DNA of 64,000 nucleotides from Kitasatospora sp. SolWspMP-SS2h (lineage in GTDB: Bacteria > Actinomycetota > Actinomycetes > Streptomycetales > Streptomycetaceae), in contig NZ_QLLT01000002.1 of assembly GCF_003259315.1 (NCBI RefSeq), forward strand, positions 124,001 through 188,000. The letters run 5' to 3'. A program made the translations under genes and the position numbers. Shown here piece by piece: positions 25,399 to 34,339 of the stretch. The first letter of the stretch is position 1, and every line of letters starts with the position of its first letter. The notes beneath the pieces are model-generated. The model was given only the letters and a program-made list of their open reading frames with translations. It was not told the DNA's origin and did not search any database.

Positions 25399-26352
25399 AT
25401 GGAGCTGTTCCCGCCCCTGCCCCTGGAGTCCTGGCGGGACACCAAGGAGACACTGCACCGCTTCACCCAGGTCATCGGCAAGATCCGCCTGGCCGGCAGC
25501 CCCCGCCGCAACCACTGGTGGAACGTCCCCTTCCACCTGACCGGACGCGGCATCACCACCCGCCCCACCGGCCCCACCCGGGGCGGCGACGCGTTCACCA
25601 TCGACTTCGACTTCACCGACCACCGCCTGTACGTCCGCACCCTCGACGGCGCCGAGGACTCCTTCCCGCTGGCCGGCCGCTCCGTCGCCGACTTCTACCG
25701 CGACACCCTGCGCGCCCTCGTCCACCTCGACATCGACGTGCTCCCCGACCACCCCTACCCCTACGACCTGCCCGACGCGCACCGCCCGTTCGCCGACGAC
25801 CACGAGCACCGCAGCTACGACCCGGCCGCCGTCACCACCTACTGGCACATCCTCAGCCAGGTCGCCCTGCTGCTGGAGGAGTACGCCGCCGGGTACGCCG
25901 GCAAGACCAGCCCCGTCCACCACTTCTGGCACACCTTCGACCTCGCCGTCACCCGCTTCTCCGACCGCGAGATCGCCCAGCCCGCCGCCGACAGCGTCAC
26001 CCGCGAGGCGTACTCCCGCGAGGTGATCAGCGCCGGGTTCTGGTTCGGCGACGCCAACGTCCCCGCCCCCGCCTTCTACTCCTACACCGCCCCCGAACCC
26101 GCCGGCCTGGACACCCGCCCGCTGCACCCCGCCGCCGCCCGCTGGACCCCGAACCGGGGCAGCCACCTCGCCCTGCTGACGTACGACGAGGTGCGCGCCG
26201 CCGAGGACCCGTGGGCCACCGCCCGGCAGTTCCTCGACTCCGCCTACCGCGCCGGGGCCGACCTGGCCGGCTGGGGACGCGCCCGCGAGTGCCCCGGCGG
26301 GATCACCGACACCGCACTGCGCACGCCGCCCGACGGGGCCGAGCGTCAGTAG
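25399..26352 (+). CDS. DUF5996 family protein
   Basis: 317-residue soluble protein of unknown function. The N-terminal LPLESWRDTKETLHRFTQVIGKIRL and NHWWNVPFHLTGRG segments, the central WHILSQVALLLEEYAAGY and the HHFWHTFDLAVTRFS stretch, and the later SAGFWFGDANVPAPAFYSY are the conserved pattern I associate with DUF5996. It has no signal peptide or membrane helix. ATG at 25399 was chosen; upstream bases 25272-25398 show no other gene. It overlaps the convergent GT39-like gene by seven bases at its stop. No function is proposed. Confidence 0.8.
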   Translation: MELFPPLPLESWRDTKETLHRFTQVIGKIRLAGSPRRNHWWNVPFHLTGRGITTRPTGPTRGGDAFTIDFDFTDHRLYVRTLDGAEDSFPLAGRSVADFYRDTLRALVHLDIDVLPDHPYPYDLPDAHRPFADDHEHRSYDPAAVTTYWHILSQVALLLEEYAAGYAGKTSPVHHFWHTFDLAVTRFSDREIAQPAADSVTREAYSREVISAGFWFGDANVPAPAFYSYTAPEPAGLDTRPLHPAAARWTPNRGSHLALLTYDEVRAAEDPWATARQFLDSAYRAGADLAGWGRARECPGGITDTALRTPPDGAERQ

Positions 26353-27959
26353 AAGTGCCGCAGCCGGGGCCACAGCCGCGACCACGGGGCCACCGTCCCC
26401 GCGCAGAGCAGCACCGGCGCGTGCTGCTCCTCGTTCGCCACACCCCGGCCGTTGTCCACCTCGGCGACCCGCCGGCACCCGGTGAAGGCCCGCTCGACCT
26501 CCGGGTACGGCGCCGGGTGGACCACCAGCACGGGGCCGGTCGCGGAGTCCGGCGGCGGGCCCCAGTCGTAGAAGGACATGTGGCCCGAGTACACGGCGGG
26601 CAGGCCGTAGCCGCCCCCGTAGCGCACCAGCGCCCCCGCCTCGCCGTAGTCGGCGGCGAACACCACCGCCCGCCCGCGCTGCTCCGGCGGGACCCGCGCC
26701 CACCCCGCGGCGACCGCCGCCGTCAGCTCGGGCCAGCCCACCTGCTCGGCCGACTCCGGGTAGAGCCAGGAGACGGCCGACAGCCGGTCGGCGGGCAGCA
26801 CCGGCAGCGTGATCAGCGAGTTGAGCAGCGCGGCCACCAACAGCAGCCCCACCGTCCGGACCCGGTCGCGCCGCGTCCCGCCTCCGGGCCCGCCTCCGCG
26901 CCCGTCCCCGCCGTCCTCCGGCGGGCGTCCCCACAGCCGCTCCGCGAACGGACCGCACCCGGCCGCCAGCACCAGTAGCAGCGGCGGCAGCGCGTAGTAC
27001 GGCTTGCCGCCGAGGGCCAGCACCAGCCCGCACAGCGCCAGGTACGCGTACCCCCACGGCCTGGCCCAGCGCACCCGTAGGTCCTCGCGCAGCCGGCGGA
27101 ACCCGGCCAGCCAGATCGGGACCAGCACGGGGGAGAGGTAGGCCAGCTGCATCGGGACGAAGGTCAACCGGCTGGTCAGCCCGTCCTGGCCGCTGATCCC
27201 CGAGGCGACGGTGAGCTGCGGCCAGCCGTGCACCGCCTGCCAGGACAGGTTCGGCGCCGCCACCAGCAGCGCCAGCAGCGCCCCCGCCGGCAGCCACCAG
27301 CCGCGCAGCACCGCCCGCGGGCCGGGAGCGGTGCCGCCACCGGGGCCGCAACAGGCGATGGCGGGCAGCAGGACGAGCGCGAGCAGCAGCACCAGGTCCT
27401 TGTTCAGCAGGGCGACTCCGGCCGCCGCGCCGATCGCCAACCACCAGCGGCGCTCCCCGGTGCGCAGCAGGCGCAGCACCAGGACGCCGAGCAGCGTCCA
27501 GACGAACAGGTCGAAGCTCGCCGTGCTCAGCACGTGCCCGAGGGCCAGCACCATCGCGGAGACCGCCGCCCCCGCCGCCGCCAACACCTGACCGGCCCGG
27601 CGCGCCCCCAACTCCCGTGCGGCGAAGGCCGTCAGCACGATCGTCGCCGCGCACAGCAGCACCGCGACCATCCGCAGCCCGGCCGGGCCGTCGCCGAACA
27701 CCGCCGTGGACAGCCGGGCCAACAGCGGTGTCAGCGGCGGCTGGTCGACGTACCCCCAGGCCAAGTGCCGCCCCGCCGCCAGGAAGTACAACTCGTCCCG
27801 GTGGAACCCGTACCGCCCGGCCAGCGCCGCCTGCACCGCCGCGACCGCGCCCGCGACCCCGAGCACCGGACCGACCGCGAAGCGCGCCAAGCCCGTTGCG
27901 CCCTCCCCCGGCTGTCCCGAGCCGTCGGCCGGAGCCGACCCGTTCCCCCGCGCACCCAT
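26346..27959 (-). CDS. GT39-like membrane glycosyltransferase
   Basis: 537-residue polytopic membrane protein of the ArnT/PMT (dolichyl-phosphate-mannose transferase) superfamily. The first external loop carries GRYGFHRDELYFLAAGRHLAWGY with the acidic DE pair and the following YVDQPPLTPLLARL, both hallmarks of bacterial GT39/GT83 enzymes. Around eleven hydrophobic segments follow, then a C-terminal extracellular domain of about 150 residues. It likely transfers a sugar from a polyprenyl-phosphate donor to an envelope target. ATG at 27959. Convergent with the DUF5996 gene. Confidence 0.88.
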   Translation of the reverse strand: MGARGNGSAPADGSGQPGEGATGLARFAVGPVLGVAGAVAAVQAALAGRYGFHRDELYFLAAGRHLAWGYVDQPPLTPLLARLSTAVFGDGPAGLRMVAVLLCAATIVLTAFAARELGARRAGQVLAAAGAAVSAMVLALGHVLSTASFDLFVWTLLGVLVLRLLRTGERRWWLAIGAAAGVALLNKDLVLLLALVLLPAIACCGPGGGTAPGPRAVLRGWWLPAGALLALLVAAPNLSWQAVHGWPQLTVASGISGQDGLTSRLTFVPMQLAYLSPVLVPIWLAGFRRLREDLRVRWARPWGYAYLALCGLVLALGGKPYYALPPLLLVLAAGCGPFAERLWGRPPEDGGDGRGGGPGGGTRRDRVRTVGLLLVAALLNSLITLPVLPADRLSAVSWLYPESAEQVGWPELTAAVAAGWARVPPEQRGRAVVFAADYGEAGALVRYGGGYGLPAVYSGHMSFYDWGPPPDSATGPVLVVHPAPYPEVERAFTGCRRVAEVDNGRGVANEEQHAPVLLCAGTVAPWSRLWPRLRHFY

Positions 27960-28212
27960 GCCGCGAGCCTGGCAGAACGGACCCGGCCCGCCCACCCGGG
28001 AGAACCCGGAGACCGCCCCGGGAAAACCCTGATGATCGGGAACCCGGCGCGGGTCCCGGACGGACCGACGCCGGGAAGGGCCGTCCGCAGCGGTCCCCGG
28101 AACCCCGGCCGGCCGTGCGGGGACCGCGCGCGATACGGCGGCGTTACGCGGCTGCGCCAGCATGGTCGGCGTTCGATCGATCGTCAGTGATCCACCTCAG
28201 ACAGGGTTCCGT

Positions 28213-28671
28213 ATGCACGTCCTCCGCCGAGTCCTCGCCGTGGTCGCCAGTACGGCGCTGCTCGCCGGCGTCAGCCTGTTCGCGTCCTCCGCCGCGCAGG
28301 CCGCCACCTCCTGCTCCGGCACCGTCACGTACGACCAGACCGTCTCGCGCGACGGCAGCGCCATCGGCGAGTTGGTCATCTACTACAACAGCAGCAACGG
28401 CGGCACCAACAGCGCCTGCTTCTACCACCGTGGAGCGTCCTACGGCGTCGCGGCGACGACCAGCGTCGAGATCTACCGGTGCCTCCAGAAGTCCGGTACG
28501 GGCGGAGGCTGCACCGTCGACGTCTCGTCGCGCGTCGACAAGGGGTCGTACGCGTACAACGCCGGACCGGTCGGCGTGACCGGCACGGCGAACTACTGCG
28601 TCTACGCCTACGGCTACGTCGACTGGGCCGGCCACGAGTACTCCGTGTCGAGCGGGACCCGGGGCTGCTGA
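28213..28671 (+). CDS. Small secreted cysteine-containing protein
   Basis: 152-residue protein with a clear signal peptide (RRVLAVVASTALLAGVSLF, cleavage after AQA near residue 31). The mature part is rich in Tyr, Ser and Gly and has six cysteines. It ends in a segment (AYNAGPVGVTGTANYCVYAYGY) similar in layout to the SapA homologue 126 bases downstream, which has LTYNSSNG and YAGPVYAYAAGKCV. ATG 28213 is preferred over GTG 28162 because it places the signal peptide at the N terminus. Possibly a spore or hyphal surface protein (inference). Confidence 0.8.
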   Translation: MHVLRRVLAVVASTALLAGVSLFASSAAQAATSCSGTVTYDQTVSRDGSAIGELVIYYNSSNGGTNSACFYHRGASYGVAATTSVEIYRCLQKSGTGGGCTVDVSSRVDKGSYAYNAGPVGVTGTANYCVYAYGYVDWAGHEYSVSSGTRGC

Positions 28672-28797
28672 ACCCACGGCCCGCTCCCGGCGGGCCTGAG
28701 CCCACGGCCCGCTCCCGGCGGACCGACCGGAGCCCGACAGATCCGCATTTCCAACCGTGCCGAACCGCTGGATGTTCGGCGCAAGAGAGGTACATCC

Positions 28798-29214
28798 GTG
28801 CGCAAGAAGATCGTCTCCGTCCTCGGTGCCCTCGCGATGGCCGGAGCCGCCACCGTGATGACCGCGCCCCAGGCCTCGGCCCTCACCGCCTCGCCGACCG
28901 AGGTCTGCGGTCCCGGTTACAAGGTCGTCGACTCCGAACAGCTCATCAACCGCACCGTGTGGGTCTACCTGACCTACAACAGCTCCAACGGCTACAACTG
29001 CGTGGTCACCATCCGCGGGAACGGAGGCGACCCGGTGCACATGTCGGCCGACCTCACGGTCCAGGGCGGCACCCAGAAGACCGACACCGGCTACTACGGG
29101 TCCTACGCCGGCCCGGTCTACGCCTACGCCGCGGGCAAGTGCGTCAAGTGGGGCGGCTGGTTCAGCGACTTCGACCAGAGCGCGTACGAGAGCCCCTGGA
29201 GCCACTGCGGCTGA
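28798..29214 (+). CDS. sapA: Spore-associated protein A homologue
   Basis: 138-residue secreted protein. Signal peptide residues 1-29 end at ASA; the mature part reads VCGPGYKVVDSE, VWVYLTYNSSNGYNCVVTIRG and YGSYAGPVYAYAAGKCVKWGG, the pattern of the streptomycete spore-associated protein A. Role in the spore coat is known only by association. GTG at 28798 follows AGAGAGGTA. The preceding paralogue-like gene and this one may form a pair. No membrane anchor or sorting signal is present. Confidence 0.85.
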   Translation: MRKKIVSVLGALAMAGAATVMTAPQASALTASPTEVCGPGYKVVDSEQLINRTVWVYLTYNSSNGYNCVVTIRGNGGDPVHMSADLTVQGGTQKTDTGYYGSYAGPVYAYAAGKCVKWGGWFSDFDQSAYESPWSHCG

Positions 29215-29357
29215 CCCGCCGACGCGGCAGCCGACGCGGCAGCCCCGCTCACCGGACCCGGTCCCCGCCCCCACAGCGGCCCGGCCCGGTGGCGGGGCTC
29301 CGGCCCGTGCCCGCCGCCACCCCCTCCTCCGGGCCGCGTGGGGCGGGCGATCACCTG

Positions 29358-29519
29358 ATGGCCGACCTCTGCGCGAGCAACGACAAGCTGCGCGCCCGCA
29401 GCCGCCGGATCACCGCCCTCGCCACCGGGGCCGAACCCGCCGCCGTGGACGCCGCGTTGGCCGCCACCGGCGGACGGCTCCGCGCGGCCCTGCGCGCGGC
29501 ACTGGACCGGCCGCACTGA
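29358..29519 (+). pseudogene. MurQ C-terminal (UBA-like) fragment
   Basis: 53-residue open frame matching only the C-terminal helical lid of N-acetylmuramic acid 6-phosphate etherase: HLMADLCASNDKLRARSRRI, then ATGAEPAAVDAALAATGG. In intact MurQ of about 300 residues this stretch follows the SIS domain. Homology appears to begin just before the ATG (GDHLMADL against GNLMVDL), and the SIS domain is absent upstream. It may be a decayed remnant or a small protein kept for its own sake. Codon bias is still strong, and the ATG lacks a good ribosome site. Confidence 0.5.
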
Positions 29520-29559
29520 ACGGACGCCACCGCACCGGCGTCCCGACACTGACGTGCCG

Positions 29560-31632
29560 TCAGATTTCCTGCTCCGCCCAGATGGTCTTGCCGCGCGGAG
29601 TGTGCCGGGTGCCCCAGTTGCGGCACAGCTGCGCCACCAGCAGCAGGCCGCGTCCGCCCTCGTCGTCGTTGTGGGCCCGGCGCAGGTGCGGGGCGGTGCT
29701 GCTGCCGTCGGAGACCTCGCAGAGCAGCATGGAGCCGTCCCGGATCAACCGCAGCCCGATCGGGGGCAGGCCGTAGCGGACGGCGTTGGTGATCAGCTCG
29801 CTGACCACCAACTCGGTGACGAAGGACGCCTCTTCGAGCCCCCACTCGGCGAGCTTCGCGGCCGCCGCCTTCCGGGCCCGGGCCACCTCGGACGGGTCGC
29901 GGCGCAGCGGCCACTCGGCCACGTCCTGGGTGTGCAGGGCCCGGGTGCGGGCCAGCAGCAGGGCGACGTCGTCGGTCGGGGCGTCCGGGCCGAGCGTGGT
30001 GGACAGCACCTGGTCGCACAGGTCCTCCAGCGAGTCGGCCCGGGCGGTGAGGGCCGAGCCGAGCCGGTCGAGACCGAGCCCGGGATCGCCGTGCAGCTCG
30101 GAGGCGCGCAGCAGACCGTCGGTGTACAGCGCCAGCACGCTCCCCTCCGGGACCTCCAACTCGACTGCCTCGAAGGGGAGTCCGCCCAGGCCGAGCGGCG
30201 GCCCCGGCGGCAGCTCGGGGAAGGTCACGGTGTTGTCCGGGCCGACCAGGGCCGGCCCGGGGTGCCCGGCCCGGGCCAGCGAACAGGACCGGGCCACCGG
30301 GTCGTACACCGCGTACAGGCAGCTGGCGCCGACGCTGCCGCCCGCCCAGGCGGTGCCGCCCTCCGGCTGCTCGTCCAGGTCCACCCGGAGCACCAGGTCG
30401 TCCAGGTGGGTGAGGAGTTCGTCCGGCGGCATGTCGATGTCGGCCAGGGTGCGCACCGCCGTCCGCAGCCGCCCCATCGCGGCGGAGGCGGGCACGCCGT
30501 GGCCGACCACGTCGCCCACCACCAGGGCCACCCGGGCGCCGGACAGCGGGATCACGTCGAACCAGTCGCCGCCGACGCCCTCCCGCCCGCCCGCCGGGAG
30601 GTACCGGAAGGCGACCTCGACCGCGGCCTGCCGGGGCGTCCGGCTGGGCAGTAGGGAACGCTGCAACGCCAGTGCGGTGTCGCGCTGTTGGGTGTACTGG
30701 CGGGCGTTGTCGACGGAGAGCGCGGCGCGCGACGTCAGCTCGGTGGCCAGCAGCAGGTCGTCCTCGTCGAACGGCTCGGGCGAGCGGTGCCGCAGGAAGA
30801 TCGCCACGCCCAGCGTCACCCCGCGGGCGGTCAGCGGCGCGATCAGTCCGGAGTGGATGCCGAACTCCTCGGCCAGCCGCTCCCGTTCGGGCTCCTGGGC
30901 GATCCAGGACCGGAGCTCCGGATCGCGGTAGTCGACGGAGACGGGCCGGCCCGAGGCGAGCACCCGGGCCATCGGGGAGTCCGGGGCGATCACGTCCCCG
31001 GCACCGGACACGACCGTGGACTCCGGACAGCCCGGCAGCACCGACTGCTGCGCCACCCGGTAGAAGACCAGCCCCGCGCCCGACGGCGGGCCGCCGCCGA
31101 ACACCGAATCGAGCAGGTCGACCGCCACGAAATCGGCGAACGAACCGGTCGCCACCTCCGCCAACTCCTGCGCGGTGCGGTCCACTTCGAGGGTCGATCC
31201 GATCCGCAGACCGGCCTCCCCGAGCAGCGCCAGACGGTGCCGGGCCCGCTCCTCGGAGGACCCGGACAGCACCGAGGGCACCGCCGCCGGCCGCGCGGCG
31301 GCCCCCGGGGTCAACGGCTGCAACGCCTGGGCCGACACCACCCAGGTCCGCTCCCCGCGCGCCGTCCGCACCGGCACCACCCCCAGCTCGACCGCCACCG
31401 GCTCGTCCTCGGCCCGGTCCAACCGCACCATCCCGGTGAACGGCTCGTGCCGGACCGCCGCCCGCAGCAGGGCGACCGGCACCCCACCCGCCAACAGCCC
31501 CACCGCGCTCCGCCCGAGCGCCTGCCCCGTCCCGAACCCGGTCAGCCGCTCGGCCGCCGCCGACCAGCCCGTCACCACCCCGCCGCCGTCGACCGTCGCG
31601 GTCGCCGCCCGGCCGGTCACCCGAGTCGCCAT
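29560..31632 (-). CDS. PAS-GAF-SpoIIE phosphatase with HATPase domain
   Basis: 690-residue multidomain signalling protein. Order: a degenerate PAS domain (about 10-100), a GAF domain (about 130-300), a PP2C/SpoIIE phosphatase domain with VGGDWFDVIPLSG and VALVVGDVVGHG (about 310-540), and a C-terminal anti-sigma-type histidine-kinase-like ATPase with SELITNAVRYG and EGGRGLLLVAQL. Such proteins control partner-switching of anti-sigma antagonists in streptomycetes. ATG at 31632 follows AAGGGGGATC. It stands alone on its strand; its partners are not next door. Soluble, no membrane segment. Confidence 0.92.
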   Translation of the reverse strand: MATRVTGRAATATVDGGGVVTGWSAAAERLTGFGTGQALGRSAVGLLAGGVPVALLRAAVRHEPFTGMVRLDRAEDEPVAVELGVVPVRTARGERTWVVSAQALQPLTPGAAARPAAVPSVLSGSSEERARHRLALLGEAGLRIGSTLEVDRTAQELAEVATGSFADFVAVDLLDSVFGGGPPSGAGLVFYRVAQQSVLPGCPESTVVSGAGDVIAPDSPMARVLASGRPVSVDYRDPELRSWIAQEPERERLAEEFGIHSGLIAPLTARGVTLGVAIFLRHRSPEPFDEDDLLLATELTSRAALSVDNARQYTQQRDTALALQRSLLPSRTPRQAAVEVAFRYLPAGGREGVGGDWFDVIPLSGARVALVVGDVVGHGVPASAAMGRLRTAVRTLADIDMPPDELLTHLDDLVLRVDLDEQPEGGTAWAGGSVGASCLYAVYDPVARSCSLARAGHPGPALVGPDNTVTFPELPPGPPLGLGGLPFEAVELEVPEGSVLALYTDGLLRASELHGDPGLGLDRLGSALTARADSLEDLCDQVLSTTLGPDAPTDDVALLLARTRALHTQDVAEWPLRRDPSEVARARKAAAAKLAEWGLEEASFVTELVVSELITNAVRYGLPPIGLRLIRDGSMLLCEVSDGSSTAPHLRRAHNDDEGGRGLLLVAQLCRNWGTRHTPRGKTIWAEQEI

Positions 31633-31869
31633 GTCCGTCGATCCCCCTTGGAAGCAGCAACCGCCAGGCCGTCCCGCCCAGCATCGCGGCCCGACGTGAC
31701 CGCCCCAACACGCCACGCCGGAAGACCCCGCCACTTGCCGCCCGCCCCCGACCGGCACTACCCGAGGGGCACTTCCCCGCCGGGCACCGTACTGACGGGA
31801 TGTCAGAGCACCCTGACAGGATTCAGCCCGACAGCCCGACCACCACCACCCCGGACGAAGGACGTGCCC

Positions 31870-32325
31870 ATGCCCCTGTCGCAACACCGGCGTTCGCTCC
31901 GCCGCGGGGCGTTCGCCCTGCTCCCCGCCGTCCTGCTGGCCACCGTCCTGGCGGCCTGCTCCTCCGACGGGGGAGACACGATGGCGAGTTGGTCGAAGGA
32001 CGGCGGCAAGGAGCAGACCCGGGTGATCGGCGAGGACCTCAAGGTCCTGCTCAACGCCAACGGCACCCCGGCCGACAACACCAGGCACTGCCAACAGGTC
32101 CTCGACGACATCAAGAAGGCCCGGGACCACCGGGCCATCCCGGACGCGACCGCCCGGACCTACTGGCAGCAGGCCCTCGACCAGATGGAGACCGCCGCCA
32201 CCGACTGCACCCGGAACACCGACGCGCTCACCGGCGGCGCCAAGCTCAGCGAGGTCATCCCGGCCCAGGAGTCGTACCACCTGCTGGTCGGCCGGATCGC
32301 GGACCTCGCCGACGGCAAACCCTGA
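31870..32325 (+). CDS. Small lipoprotein
   Basis: 151-residue protein with a lipoprotein signal: RRGAFALLPAVLLATVLAAC, lipobox L-A-A-C. The mature part is hydrophilic and helical, with two conserved-looking cysteines (RHCQQVLDD and ATDCTRNTD) and no recognised domain. ATG 31870 follows GAAGGACG. A TCCCCGAC/GTCGGGGA hairpin terminates it directly after the stop. It diverges from the SpoIIE gene across a 237-base gap that carries the promoters. Function unknown; cell-surface location is well supported. Confidence 0.85.
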   Translation: MPLSQHRRSLRRGAFALLPAVLLATVLAACSSDGGDTMASWSKDGGKEQTRVIGEDLKVLLNANGTPADNTRHCQQVLDDIKKARDHRAIPDATARTYWQQALDQMETAATDCTRNTDALTGGAKLSEVIPAQESYHLLVGRIADLADGKP

Positions 32326-32353
32326 TCCCCGACCCGCCCCGTCCTGTCGGGGA
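32326..32353 (+). terminator. Hairpin after the lipoprotein gene
   Basis: TCCCCGAC (32326-32333) pairs with GTCGGGGA (32346-32353) over a 12-base loop, immediately after the TGA. The remainder of the gap to 32572 is repetitive GGGCACGGGG and CTCCCGG sequence with no gene. Confidence 0.6.
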
Positions 32354-32572
32354 CCCGGGGCACGGGGCGCGGTCGCGGGCGCGGGCACGGGGCGGGGACA
32401 CCGGGCACGGGTACGGACCCGGGGCGGCGGCCGTCAGCGGGAACGGCGCCGACCCGGAGCCGGTTTCCCGGCCCGGGTCGGCCTCCCGATCTCCCGGCCT
32501 CCTGACCCCCCGGTCTCCCGGTTCCCAGGTCTCCCGGCTTATCGGCCTATCGGTCTATCGACAAGGGCTGGG

Positions 32573-32815
32573 TCAGCCGATGTTGGCGCAGGAGTTGCCG
32601 AACGCCGGGTTCAGCGCGCCGATCAGGCTGATGCTGTTGCCGCACAGGTTGACCGGGATGTGCACGGGGATCTGGATCACGTTGCCGGAGAGGACGCCGG
32701 GCGAGCCGGCGGCCACGCCCTCGGCGCCGGCGGACGCCGAGGCCGCGCCGGCGGTGCCGAGCACCGCGGTGGCGGCCAGCGCGACGACGGCGAAGTACGT
32801 GCGGGTACGGGACAT
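32573..32815 (-). CDS. Short chaplin
   Basis: 80-residue hydrophobic surface protein. Signal peptide 1-28 (cleavage after ASA) is followed by one chaplin domain: LSGNVIQIPVHIPVNLCGNS then ISLIGALNPAFGNSC, with the two cysteines that form the intramolecular disulfide. It lacks an LPxTG tail, so it is a short, ChpD-H type chaplin that assembles amyloid rodlets on aerial hyphae. ATG 32815 after AAGGAGCAG. Its presence is diagnostic of a sporulating streptomycete. Single gene. Confidence 0.95.
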   Translation of the reverse strand: MSRTRTYFAVVALAATAVLGTAGAASASAGAEGVAAGSPGVLSGNVIQIPVHIPVNLCGNSISLIGALNPAFGNSCANIG

Positions 32816-32940
32816 GTCTGCTCCTTGGTTTCGGTCGGGTGCCGTCCCGGACGGGGCGACACCGGTCATTCGGGGTGCTCGTGCCGGCGGCGTGGCCGAG
32901 GGGCGGTGATTCACCCGGTCGGATGCGTTCCGGCACAAGA

Positions 32941-34248
32941 TCAGGGGGTGAGCGCCGCCAGGTCCGAGCGGGCCAGGGGCGCCTGGAGCGGGTCGAACCG
33001 CGGGTCGGTGGCCAGGGCCCCGGCGAGGTCGGCGCGGGCCCGGTCGGTGCGGCCCAGGGCGCGTTCGATCTCGCCGCGGTGGTAGCGGAAGAGGGCGTTG
33101 TGCCAGCCGTGGGCGAGGGCGAGGTCGGCGTAGCCGAGCGCCTCGCGGTCGGCGCCGGTGCGGTGCAGGGCCCAGGCGAGGGCGTCGGCGACCAGTACGT
33201 GGTGGCGCCGGTCCCATTCGGCGCGCAGCAGCCGGACGGCGGTGGCCGGGTCGCCGTGGTCGGCCTCGAACTGGCCGAGCGTCAGGTCGTCGACGACGCC
33301 GCCCGCGGCGGCGAGGTCGGCTTCGGCGCGCAGCAGCCGGTACTGCTCGGCGGCCTGTTCGGGGTGGCCGAGGGACTCGTGGAGTTCGCCGAGTTCGAGC
33401 AGGTACTGGGGCAGCGGCACCGCGGTGGCGGCCTGCGCGTAGTGGGCGAGCGCGTCGTCGGTGCGGCCGAGGGCGGCTTCGGCGCGGGCCTGTCCGGCGA
33501 GGGCGGCGGTGTACGTCGGGTCGGCGGCCAGGGCGCGGCGGTAGCCGTCCAGGGCGGCCTCGGTGCGGCCGGCGTTGCGGTCGAGTTCGGCGAGCTGGTG
33601 GAGGCAGAACGCCTGGTCGCCGGGGTCGTAGGCGCCGTCGAGGGCGCGGCGCAGGGCGTCGGCGGCGTCCTCGGGCCGGCCGTGCTGTTCGAGGTCGTAG
33701 GCGGCGCGGGTGAAGGACGCGGTGCCGGGGTGCAGGTCGAGCAGGTGCTGGGCGGCCTCGGTGGCGCCGGTGTCGTCGCCGAGCTGGGTGCGGGCGTCGG
33801 TGAGGACCGCCCACGCCTGCCAGTGCAGCGGGGCGCCGTCCAGGGCCTGCCGGGCGTGGTCGGCGGCGTCGGCGAACAGGTGGCGGGCGTTGGCGAGGGC
33901 GCCGAGGCCGGTGAGCGCGTCGGTGTTGCCGGTGGAGGCGAGGGCGAGCGAGCGGTGCAGTGCCTCGTCGGCCTTCGGGTAGTAGGAGGCGTCGGCGGTC
34001 AGCCGGGCCTGCTCGACGTACTCGCCGCCGAGCCGGGCCCAGGCCGCCGCGTCGTCGGGGCGGGCGCGCAGGTGCCGCTGGTCGGCGCCGATCGCGGCGG
34101 CGAGCGCGCCGCCCGCCGGCGGTGCGGCCGGGTGCGCGGGTGCGGCCTGCGCGGCGGTGGCCGACCGCGGCGGGTCGGTCAGGCCGCCGGCCGCGGCGAG
34201 ACCGCCGCACACCAGGGCGGTGGCTAACACAAGGGGGAGACGGCGCAC
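32941..34248 (-). CDS. Secreted or membrane-anchored TPR protein
   Basis: 435-residue protein with an N-terminal signal segment (LPLVLATALVCGGLAAAGG) and at least seven tetratricopeptide-like units, for example EAALDGYRRALAADPTYTAAL and DALAHYAQAATAVPLPQY. It is a scaffold type fold. It lies 91 bases below the DUF4331 gene on the same strand, with a hairpin between, and such TPR/DUF4331 pairs are common in actinobacteria. The two probably work together outside the membrane; the biochemical role is unknown. Confidence 0.85.
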   Translation of the reverse strand: MRRLPLVLATALVCGGLAAAGGLTDPPRSATAAQAAPAHPAAPPAGGALAAAIGADQRHLRARPDDAAAWARLGGEYVEQARLTADASYYPKADEALHRSLALASTGNTDALTGLGALANARHLFADAADHARQALDGAPLHWQAWAVLTDARTQLGDDTGATEAAQHLLDLHPGTASFTRAAYDLEQHGRPEDAADALRRALDGAYDPGDQAFCLHQLAELDRNAGRTEAALDGYRRALAADPTYTAALAGQARAEAALGRTDDALAHYAQAATAVPLPQYLLELGELHESLGHPEQAAEQYRLLRAEADLAAAGGVVDDLTLGQFEADHGDPATAVRLLRAEWDRRHHVLVADALAWALHRTGADREALGYADLALAHGWHNALFRYHRGEIERALGRTDRARADLAGALATDPRFDPLQAPLARSDLAALTP

Positions 34249-34306
34249 GGGAGTTCGGTCCTCGATCGGCGGCGTGGTCGACGGTGTGGTCGGTGGAGCG
34301 GCCGGC

Positions 34307-34329
34307 GGCGGCCCCGGCCCGGGGCCGCC
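34307..34329 (-). terminator. Hairpin between DUF4331 and TPR genes
   Basis: GGCGGCCCC and GGGGCCGCC (9 bp) with a GGCCC loop lie 11 bases after the DUF4331 stop. It may partly terminate or stabilise the upstream message; the downstream TPR gene is only 59 bases on. Confidence 0.45.
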
Positions 34330-34339
34330 GCGCGGGCGG

